A program made the position numbers and the translations under genes. Below are positions 46,310-54,208 of a stretch of 64,000 nt of DNA, piece after piece. How positions within the stretch are numbered: the first letter of the stretch is position 1; every line of letters starts with the position of its first letter. A model generated the notes under the pieces. The model did no database searches. It had not been told where the DNA came from and was given only the letters and a program-made list of their open reading frames with translations. This stretch comes from an uncultured delta proteobacterium (GTDB taxonomy: Bacteria; Desulfobacterota; Desulfobulbia; Desulfobulbales; Desulfocapsaceae): NCBI GenBank assembly GCA_903901335.1, contig CAIUQR010000083.1, positions 16,866-80,865 on the forward strand, in the 5' to 3' direction.

Positions 46310-46603
46310 ATGGAACTGAGTCAGTATTTTACAGCACTTGTGCTGGGTATATGTGTCACCCATTTGTTATGGACGGCCAGTGCACATATCAGCACCTGGC
46401 GGGATGTTCGCAAAAATAGCCGTTCGCAGAAAACGTCTGTCAATGCGGAACCCATTCAAGAGAGAAGTGACTGGTATGTCTTTTTCAGCTGTGCTGATCT
46501 CGTCGGGCCGGACCGGGGTAAAAAGAGCACTGCTTCCGTCAAAGAGATCAGGCCCCAAACGCCGCCGAAAAACCCGCGGCCGCTGGCAAGGCCCAGTGCT
46601 TAA
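46310..46603 (+). CDS. Small membrane-anchored protein of unknown function
   Basis: MELSQYFTALVLGICVTHLLWTASAHI; AAGGAGG upstream. Confidence 0.6.
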   Translation: MELSQYFTALVLGICVTHLLWTASAHISTWRDVRKNSRSQKTSVNAEPIQERSDWYVFFSCADLVGPDRGKKSTASVKEIRPQTPPKNPRPLARPSA

Positions 46604-46640
46604 AGTTAAAGCAACCTCCGTTCCAGTCTTCTTCACTGCT

Positions 46641-46678
46641 TCCCAATCGGACTGCGCGTCAGCACAGTCTGGTTGGGA
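46641..46678 (+). repeat. Intergenic RNA hairpin TCCCAATCGGACTG-N10-CAGTCTGGTTGGGA
   Basis: 14-bp stem in + strand RNA with two G-U pairs; no T-run follows. Confidence 0.5.
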
Positions 46679-46839
46679 CAACAAAAGGCAGGTCTTCCTT
46701 ATCGCATCACCCTTCCGGAAAAGAGGCATCGGAAAATTTCCACCGATAGCTTATCTCCTTGTCTTTCATGTTGCTGTTTCGTAGAATTCAACAATCCACA
46801 TAAACTTTCTTACATTTTCTACGGCTGCCACACCGGATC

Positions 46840-47619
46840 TTGGACTATTCAACAGAACCAGAAGAGATTTTCTCTCAGTTAAGTGCCGAGAGATATTGTG
46901 AATTCTATGATATCGAGATGACCGGTTTCGATGCCGATCTGGGATTCTATCTCTCCGCCCTTGAAGAAAGGATGGACATTCTGGAACTTGGCTGCGGCAG
47001 CGGCCGACTTACACGGGCACTTGCAGCCCGTGGCCACAGGGTAACCGGCATTGATATCTCTTGCGAGATGCTTGCCAGGGCATCGAAGGAAGATACTACG
47101 AATATAACCTATCTCTGCGAAGACATGGCAAATTTTTCACTTCAAAAGAGGTTCGGCGCCATTATTATCCCCTACAATACATTAAATCTTCTGGGAGAAC
47201 CGGGTAAGGTGAAGGACTGCCTTCAGCACAGCAGAAATCATCTGCAGGAAAACGGCCTCCTTTTGCTCGAGATCTTTCTTGCCAACGCTCAGCCTGTCCC
47301 CACTGAAAATGCCAAAACCTTCCAGTTTCAAATCTACACGACACCGGACGGTGGAAAAATAATCAAAGAGACCCTTAAACATTACAGGGAGGAGGAACAG
47401 CTTATTATCTTACGGGAAAGATATCGTGTCCGGCCGGCAACCGGGAAAGGAGAGGATCTCAGTCATAGCATGAAGTTGCTGGCCCTCCCCCATGCAGCCT
47501 GGGTTCGACTGATTACTGCGGCAGGATTCACAATCACTACGCAGTATGGCGACTATTCCTTATCCCCGTTCGTTACAGGAAAAGACAGCCGGCTCCTCCT
47601 GACCGCACGTGCTCAATAA
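46840..47619 (+). CDS. Class I SAM-dependent methyltransferase
   Basis: MDILELGCGSGRLTRALAARGHRVTGIDIS. Confidence 0.9.
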   Translation: MDYSTEPEEIFSQLSAERYCEFYDIEMTGFDADLGFYLSALEERMDILELGCGSGRLTRALAARGHRVTGIDISCEMLARASKEDTTNITYLCEDMANFSLQKRFGAIIIPYNTLNLLGEPGKVKDCLQHSRNHLQENGLLLLEIFLANAQPVPTENAKTFQFQIYTTPDGGKIIKETLKHYREEEQLIILRERYRVRPATGKGEDLSHSMKLLALPHAAWVRLITAAGFTITTQYGDYSLSPFVTGKDSRLLLTARAQ

Positions 47620-47678
47620 GCTGGTCTATAAATCTTGACTCACATTATTTTTAAAAAAAGCCGCAATAAAAATGAATT

Positions 47679-47694
47679 CTTGACCTGAATCAAG
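47679..47694. promoter_or_regulatory. HcpR-type site CTTGACCTGAATCAAG upstream of hcp
   Basis: Fits TTGAYYYRRRTCAA; about 165 bp upstream of the hcp ATG. Confidence 0.65.
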
Positions 47695-47859
47695 GATAGC
47701 ACCCTCCCCTTTCTGTATATTCAAAGCATCAAAGGACGAACCCCCAGGAATACATTCGTCCCCGTACTTCGAATCAGCACATTGAAACGTCTCGCCCCAT
47801 ATGCTCAAATCACGGTATCTGCATTTGTGGATATCAAAAAATTTTCAGGAGGAAACATC

Positions 47860-49494
47860 ATGTTTTGTAATCAATGCGAACAGACAGCCCAGGGAACCGG
47901 TTGCACTAAAATCGGTGTATGTGGAAAACAAGGAGAAGTCGCGTATCTGCAGGATCTTCTTACCTATGCCTTGCAGGGGCTCTCGCTTGTCGCCAATGAA
48001 GGCCGGAAAGTCGGGGTAATCGATAATGCCATTAATCTGTTCACCGCCGAGGCTATTTTTTCCTGTCTTACCAATGTTGACTTTGACCCGGCTCGCTTCC
48101 AGAATTGGATTTATAAGACTGTCCAACTCCGTGAGTCCATGAAAGAAAAGGTTAAAGCAGCCGGCGGTACTGTTAAATTTGAGGCTGATGCAGCCTCCTT
48201 TACTCCCGCTGAGACCCTCAGTGGTCTGGAGGCCCAGGGGGAACAGCTGAATTTCATCAAGTCGCTCGACGACAACGAAGACCTTCGTTCTTTGAAGCAG
48301 ATCTCACTTTTCGGTCTCCGAGGTCTGGCTGCCTATACCGACCATGCCGCCATCCTCGGTCAGCAGGACGATACCGTCTATGCCTTTATCCATGAGGCCA
48401 TGTCTCAACTCACCCGCAAGGATCTCGGGCTGAACGACCTGGTCGGACTCGCCCTGAAGTGCGGAACCGTGAACCTGAGGGCCATGGAACTCCTTGATGC
48501 CGGTAATACCGGTACCTACGGCCATCCTGTTCCGACCGAGGTCCCCCTCGGCCAGAAGAAGGGCAAGGCCATCCTTGTAACCGGCCATGACCTGAAAGAC
48601 CTGGACATGCTGCTGCAACAGACCAAAGGAAAAGGGATCACCGTCTATACCCATGGCGAGATGCTGCCCTGTCACGGCTATCCGGAATTGAAAAAATACG
48701 ACCACTTTTATGGCCATTACGGCACCGCCTGGCAGAATCAGCATAAAGAAATGGATGTCTTCCCCGGCGCCATCCTCTTTACCACCAACTGTATCCAGAA
48801 ACCGAAAGATTCGTACAAGGCCAATGTATTCACCACCGGCCTGGTCGGCTGGCCCGGTGTCACCCATATCGGCGCCGGCAAGGATTTTTCCCCGGTCATC
48901 AACCGGGCCCTCGCTCTGGATGGATTCACCGGGGATGCCGCCAAGGGCACTGTCCTGGTCGGCTTTGCCAGAAATGCCGTCCTGGGTGTTGCCGACAAGG
49001 TCATCGAGGCCGTAAAATCCAAGGCCATTCGCCATTTTTTCCTGGTCGGCGGCTGTGATGGTGCTAAATCCGGACGCAATTATTATACTGAATTCGTCGA
49101 GAAGGTCCCGTCGGATTGCATCGTCCTGACCCTGGCCTGCGGCAAATTCCGCTTCTTTGACAAGAAACTGGGCGATATCGGCGGCATCCCGCGTCTGCTC
49201 GACGTTGGACAATGCAATGATGCCTACTCGGCCATCCAGATCGCGGTTGCCCTGGCCGGTGCCTTTAATTGCGGGGTCAATGATCTGCCTCTGTCGATGA
49301 TCCTTTCCTGGTATGAGCAGAAGGCCGTCGTCATTCTGCTGACTCTGCTCAGTCTGGGCATCAAGGACATCCGTCTCGGACCGTCCCTGCCGGCATTCAT
49401 CACCCCGAACGTGTTGAATGTACTGGTGGAAAATTTCGCAATCAAACCGATTGCGGCTACCCCGGACGAGGATCTGAAGACAATTCTGGGCTAA
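47860..49494 (+). CDS. hcp: Hybrid cluster protein / hydroxylamine reductase
   Basis: MFCNQCEQTAQGTGCTKIGVCGK; GGCDGAKSGRNYYTEF; TLACGKFRF; LDVGQCNDAYSA. Confidence 0.97.
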   Translation: MFCNQCEQTAQGTGCTKIGVCGKQGEVAYLQDLLTYALQGLSLVANEGRKVGVIDNAINLFTAEAIFSCLTNVDFDPARFQNWIYKTVQLRESMKEKVKAAGGTVKFEADAASFTPAETLSGLEAQGEQLNFIKSLDDNEDLRSLKQISLFGLRGLAAYTDHAAILGQQDDTVYAFIHEAMSQLTRKDLGLNDLVGLALKCGTVNLRAMELLDAGNTGTYGHPVPTEVPLGQKKGKAILVTGHDLKDLDMLLQQTKGKGITVYTHGEMLPCHGYPELKKYDHFYGHYGTAWQNQHKEMDVFPGAILFTTNCIQKPKDSYKANVFTTGLVGWPGVTHIGAGKDFSPVINRALALDGFTGDAAKGTVLVGFARNAVLGVADKVIEAVKSKAIRHFFLVGGCDGAKSGRNYYTEFVEKVPSDCIVLTLACGKFRFFDKKLGDIGGIPRLLDVGQCNDAYSAIQIAVALAGAFNCGVNDLPLSMILSWYEQKAVVILLTLLSLGIKDIRLGPSLPAFITPNVLNVLVENFAIKPIAATPDEDLKTILG

Positions 49495-49520
49495 GGCCGG
49501 AAGTACTTCTCATCCCACCA

Positions 49521-49557
49521 AGACGGGACACGCATCACCGTGTCCCGTCTTTTTTTG
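49521..49557 (+). terminator. Rho-independent terminator downstream of hcp
   Basis: AGACGGGACAC-GCATCACC-GTGTCCCGTCT followed by T-run. Confidence 0.92.
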
Positions 49558-49601
49558 TCCTTTCGGTTCCATCTTCAATTTTCTTAATTTTTCTTTTCCG
49601 G

Positions 49602-49617
49602 TTTGACCCAGGTCAAA
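49602..49617. promoter_or_regulatory. HcpR-type site TTTGACCCAGGTCAAA upstream of ferredoxin-like gene
   Basis: Perfect 7-2-7 palindrome fitting TTGAYYYRRRTCAA. Confidence 0.75.
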
Positions 49618-49740
49618 GATATTCCAAGCCATTCTGATAGACTGAGCTTAGAATATCGGTATAGGACCGATAAAATCCGACTCACCCTGATGGCAACAAG
49701 ATATACTTGAATTCCATCATCTTTATCAGCGAGGCAGACA

Positions 49741-50502
49741 ATGAAAAGCATGCGAAAAATAATCAAGATCGACGAAGAACTCTGTAATGGCTGTGGTCAG
49801 TGCGTTCCCGATTGTGCGGAAGGGTCTCTGGCCATCATCGACGGAAAGGCGCGACTAGTGGCCGATAAGTTCTGCGACGGTCTGGGCGCCTGTCTCGGCG
49901 CCTGTCCGACCGGAGCGCTGACCATAGTGGAACGGGAGGCGGATGAATTCGATGAAGAGGCCGTGGAAGAGTATCTTGCCGCAAAGGAGAAAGAGGCGAA
50001 ACCAGCCCCCCCAGCCAATCTGCCGTGCGGTTGTGCGTCATCCCACTTGCAGACATTTACGCCTAAATCCTCTTGCCAGGCCGCCAATACACCCACGGTC
50101 CAGTCTCCGGGGGCCCATTCGAATTCCGTGCTCAACCACTGGCCGATCCAGATCCGTCTGATCCCGCCGCATGCGCCCTTTTTACAGAATGCCGACCTGC
50201 TGATCGTGGCCGACTGTACGGCCGTTGCCGTCGCCGGTTTTCAGCAGAAATACATGGTCGGCAAGACGGTCATGATGGGCTGTCCGAAATTTGATGATGC
50301 TGAAGGCTATTCCCAGAGGTTTGCCGAGATCATCGAGACCTGCAACCTGAAGAGTCTAACCATCCTGATCATGGAAGTCCCGTGCTGTTCGGCCATGAAT
50401 GTGATTATCAAAAAGGCGATAAAGAAGGCCGGGAAAACCGTGCCGGTCGAGCAGATCACCATTTCGACCCGGGGTGAGGAACTGGAGCGGATCAGTTGGT
50501 AA
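49741..50502 (+). CDS. 4Fe-4S dicluster ferredoxin-like protein adjacent to hcp
   Basis: CNGCGQCVPDCAEG and CDGLGACLGACPTGAL. Confidence 0.88.
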   Translation: MKSMRKIIKIDEELCNGCGQCVPDCAEGSLAIIDGKARLVADKFCDGLGACLGACPTGALTIVEREADEFDEEAVEEYLAAKEKEAKPAPPANLPCGCASSHLQTFTPKSSCQAANTPTVQSPGAHSNSVLNHWPIQIRLIPPHAPFLQNADLLIVADCTAVAVAGFQQKYMVGKTVMMGCPKFDDAEGYSQRFAEIIETCNLKSLTILIMEVPCCSAMNVIIKKAIKKAGKTVPVEQITISTRGEELERISW

Positions 50503-50692
50503 TGTGACCATTGCCTGTACAAACATGGGGGGATCACGACATGATTTTCGATGGTTTTTGTCAGTAGATACAGACACAAAATATGATTGTATAATAGAAA
50601 AAGTTGATGATTGTGCTCAGATATATTGGTATCATCCAAGAATCTAACCGCATCTAGATCAAGAGATTATGCTAGAATTTACGGAGATTACC

Positions 50693-51520
50693 ATGTTGAA
50701 AACAAGTCTCGTTATGTCATTGTTTTTTTGGTTTTTCTTTTTTTGTATCCAGCCTGTTATGCTCTTTGCGGGCAAAGGAGACAAGGTGATTCTGGCACAT
50801 CCTGTCACTGTCTATCCCGGTAGTATCCGAGAAGTTGCAACTGAGAGGACTATCTGGCTTACAAAGGACAAATTTGCTGACGTCAAAAAATATTATGAGA
50901 CGAAAAAAGATCCTGGCGATCGTCTCGAACCCTTCCGGAAGGAGAATGAAACCGGGATAAATCTTGTTTTTCATAAGACCATCAATGGCCAAAACCAGTC
51001 AGTCCTGGAGGCCCAGGTTTCATCCCGTACCCCCGACAGCAACTTCCATAAGGCCTTGAGAGAATTACAGGCACAGGCCGCAATGGGAAAGCACAGTCAA
51101 GCTGAGTATCAGCAATTGGAAGAGAAATATAAGGATCTTCATCTTGCCTACTTTCGCCAGATAGAAGATGCAGACGGTCGGATGATAAGCGAAGGAGAGG
51201 TGATTTACCGAAAAGCCTGGAAGGAAGCCCATCCCAAAACAAAATCGACGGATTCAGCCGCAGAACACACCGAGGGCAAAGCCAGGGCGCAGGAGCAAAA
51301 AAGACAGATGCAGGAACTGAAAACCAAGGGCGACATTGCTGAAACTATGCAATTGGCCCAGCAGTCAAACAAATCCCCCAGTCAGACCTCTGCCGACGCA
51401 GCTGCCATGTCGGCTATGAATCGCGACACCTGGGATCTTTGGGTAAAATGCCTTGAAGATGTTAACAGGGCTGCATTTTGGACACGGCTGTACTTTAACA
51501 GCAACGCATTAGGGCAATAG
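50693..51520 (+). CDS. Hypothetical exported protein
   Basis: N-terminal signal MLKTSLVMSLFFWFFFFCIQPVMLFA; GGAG upstream of MLKTS. Confidence 0.65.
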   Translation: MLKTSLVMSLFFWFFFFCIQPVMLFAGKGDKVILAHPVTVYPGSIREVATERTIWLTKDKFADVKKYYETKKDPGDRLEPFRKENETGINLVFHKTINGQNQSVLEAQVSSRTPDSNFHKALRELQAQAAMGKHSQAEYQQLEEKYKDLHLAYFRQIEDADGRMISEGEVIYRKAWKEAHPKTKSTDSAAEHTEGKARAQEQKRQMQELKTKGDIAETMQLAQQSNKSPSQTSADAAAMSAMNRDTWDLWVKCLEDVNRAAFWTRLYFNSNALGQ

Positions 51521-51543
51521 CAGAGAATGAACTCGCGGGACAC

Positions 51544-52260
51544 CTATTGTGTTTTTTCGCTCAGAGACAGCTTGATTCCTGCGGCTGTCCCGGTAATCCC
51601 AAGCCCCACAGCCTGCAGGAGTTGGAATATCGGCCTGCCGAAACAGAACAACTCTTCGGCAAGAGGCAGGTCATGGGCTTTTACCACCTGGTCACGAAAG
51701 CCCAAATCGGCATCGACCAGCCTCTGCAGTTCAGCAAGGTCATGTAAGGAATCAGCCAGGAGAGCATCACGAATGAGCTCCATATCGGGACAGGGACAAA
51801 GCCGTTCGTGTTCTTCGACCAGCAGACGCAGGGGATCTCCCACGGCCAGGATATCCAGCCTGGTCAACAGATCTTTTCCGATACGTGCCAGAATTTCATC
51901 GGGATCCCAACACTTCAGCACCCGGCAGGCTGATGGCCGCAACGCATACATGGTACAACCCTTTCCGGCTGCATAATAGAAACAGCGCCACTCCCGGGCA
52001 GTACCGCAGATCTTCACCAGTTCATACGCCACCGCCTGGACCCGGCCGGTGAGCGGGTCGTGGGCGAGTTCCCCTTTACGGATAGTTATCAAACTGTTGA
52101 CAGGAAGTTTCCCGCTTCTGATAATTGCGAGATCTTCGATATGGAGAGCCGGGCCGCCTTTCAGGCAGCAGGTCCCGCATTGCCTGCATTTTGTCTGTAT
52201 TTCGTTCATTGCCTTCCCCGGCAGCATGATTCGACCTGGCCAGGTCGCGTTAAAAATCAA
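51544..52260 (-). CDS. YkgJ-type zinc/iron-chelating cysteine cluster protein
   Basis: KCRQCGTCCLKGGPALHIED...CTMYALRPSACRVLKCW. Confidence 0.85.
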   Translation of the reverse strand: MIFNATWPGRIMLPGKAMNEIQTKCRQCGTCCLKGGPALHIEDLAIIRSGKLPVNSLITIRKGELAHDPLTGRVQAVAYELVKICGTAREWRCFYYAAGKGCTMYALRPSACRVLKCWDPDEILARIGKDLLTRLDILAVGDPLRLLVEEHERLCPCPDMELIRDALLADSLHDLAELQRLVDADLGFRDQVVKAHDLPLAEELFCFGRPIFQLLQAVGLGITGTAAGIKLSLSEKTQ

Positions 52261-54127
52261 TCACAAAGCTATAGACGCCTTCTTCGACCATGCTCTGCAC
52301 CTTGCAGCCGGAGTGATTGAAGACGGCCTGCATCCTTTTGTTATTGCGAAGCACCTCGGCGGTAAAACCGGAAATCCCGCCGGCCTTGGCGATCTTGACC
52401 AGATGCTTGAACATGAAGGTGCCGAGCCCCTTGCTCTGCCACTCGTCCCGAATAACGAAGGCCACCTCGGCCCGGTTGGTCCGTTCATCCAGATAATATC
52501 TTCCGACAATGATGATTTCATCGCCGAAGGCCTCCGGCAGAGTCCCGACAATTGCAACATCCTTTCGATGATCGACGTAGACAAAATTCTGGATCTGTTT
52601 CTGTCCGAAACGCTGACTGTGGCTCATGAACCGATAATAGATGGTCTCCTGGGACAGATCATAGAGCAGACCGCGCATCATCGGCTCATCGGTCGGATGG
52701 ATCGGCCGGAAATGGATGACCGTCCCGTCATTGAGCAGGCAGGTGGTCTTCATATAATCCTGGGACGGAACAATGAATTTTCCCTCCACATCGGCAAACT
52801 CCTGCCGGATGAACTTTGCCTCAACGGCCTCTTTTAGGAGGTGCGGACGATGGTCGGGATGGGCAATCGAGATTAAGGCTAAAGTCCGGTCCTGCACCGA
52901 TTTCCCGTGCAGATAGGCGACACCGTTTTCGGTAACGACATAATGCACGGTCCCCCTGCTGATCACTACCCCCGAGCCCGAGGCAAGATTCGAGACGATG
53001 CGCGACCTGCCGTCCTCGGTCGTGGAAGGCATGACGATGATTGGGCGACCGTCGCTGGAATAGGCGGCCCCCCGGTTGAAATCCACCTGGCCGCCGATAC
53101 CGGAGGAAAAGTTTCCGCTCTCCGAATCGGAACAGATCTGCCCGGTGAGATCAATCTCGAGGGCCATATTGATCGCGACCATCTTATTCTGTTTTCCGAT
53201 GATCTTCGCGTCGTTCACATAGCGGGTCGGCCTGAAGGAAAACTTTGGATTATCATTGATATACCGATAGAGTTTGTGAGATCCCATCGCAAAACTGGCA
53301 ACCACCTTTCCCCGGTCCGTAGATTTCCGGATCCCGGTCACGGCCCCTGACTCCATCAGGTTCATGATCTCATCCGACATCAGTTCCGTGTGAATGGCCA
53401 GATCACGCTTGCCGGTCAGAAAGGGAGCGACCACCTGGGGGATGCGGCCAAGGCCCGGAACACGCCCCATTCCGAATTCCACCGTCGCCCCATCCGGCAC
53501 CAGGGCAGCCACAAGCTTGCCGATCTTTTTCCCCACCTCGGTCCCCGGCTCCTCATCCCTTTCAATGAGCGGCATATCGGCCTCCACCAGGATATCCAGG
53601 TCATAGACATCAATCAGGCTATCCCCTCGGGTCCAGGGCATCTGCGGGTTCACTTGGGCAATCACCAGGGATGCGTTTTCGGCGGCACTTTTTACGATAT
53701 CAACCGAGATGCCGAGGCTCATTTTCCCCCTGCTGTCGGGAGGGGTGACCTGTATCAGGGCCACATCAAGCGGCAGCTGGCCGGAATCAAACAGCATCGG
53801 GATATCCGACATCAGAATGGGCGTATAATCGCCGCGACCTTCGCGAAAGATATTGCGGACATTATGACCGATGAAAAAAGAGTTGACCTTGAAACAGTCA
53901 GCATATTTCTGTTCCGCATAAGGTGCATTCCCTTTGGTCATCAGCTGCACGATCTCAACATCCGCCAGGGTTCTGGCAGCATCGGTCATCGCCTCGACCA
54001 GGATCGTCGGCTCTCCGCAGCCGGTCCCGAGAAAAACCCGGTTTCCGGACTTGATGTTTCCAAGCGCCTTCCTGGGCGTCTGGATCATATCCTTATATTT
54101 TTCTTTCCAGTTCGCATCGTATTCCAT
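52250..54127 (-). CDS. Acetyl-CoA hydrolase/CoA-transferase with C-terminal GNAT domain
   Basis: RVFLGTGCGEPTILVEAMTD; GIGGQVDFNRGAAYSSDGRPI; GNAT IRDEWQSKGLGTFMFKHLVKIAK. Confidence 0.92.
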   Translation of the reverse strand: MEYDANWKEKYKDMIQTPRKALGNIKSGNRVFLGTGCGEPTILVEAMTDAARTLADVEIVQLMTKGNAPYAEQKYADCFKVNSFFIGHNVRNIFREGRGDYTPILMSDIPMLFDSGQLPLDVALIQVTPPDSRGKMSLGISVDIVKSAAENASLVIAQVNPQMPWTRGDSLIDVYDLDILVEADMPLIERDEEPGTEVGKKIGKLVAALVPDGATVEFGMGRVPGLGRIPQVVAPFLTGKRDLAIHTELMSDEIMNLMESGAVTGIRKSTDRGKVVASFAMGSHKLYRYINDNPKFSFRPTRYVNDAKIIGKQNKMVAINMALEIDLTGQICSDSESGNFSSGIGGQVDFNRGAAYSSDGRPIIVMPSTTEDGRSRIVSNLASGSGVVISRGTVHYVVTENGVAYLHGKSVQDRTLALISIAHPDHRPHLLKEAVEAKFIRQEFADVEGKFIVPSQDYMKTTCLLNDGTVIHFRPIHPTDEPMMRGLLYDLSQETIYYRFMSHSQRFGQKQIQNFVYVDHRKDVAIVGTLPEAFGDEIIIVGRYYLDERTNRAEVAFVIRDEWQSKGLGTFMFKHLVKIAKAGGISGFTAEVLRNNKRMQAVFNHSGCKVQSMVEEGVYSFVIDF

Positions 54128-54208
54128 GTTGCCACCCTGCTACTCTCGTTAATCTCTTCCATCTATCAAAAAGACGGGAAAAAAATTGTAATAAGCGTTC
54201 CACCCCCG

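Noticed and set aside
48304-49212. 302-aa antisense ORF within hcp
   Set aside because: Shadow ORF opposite a strongly supported gene.
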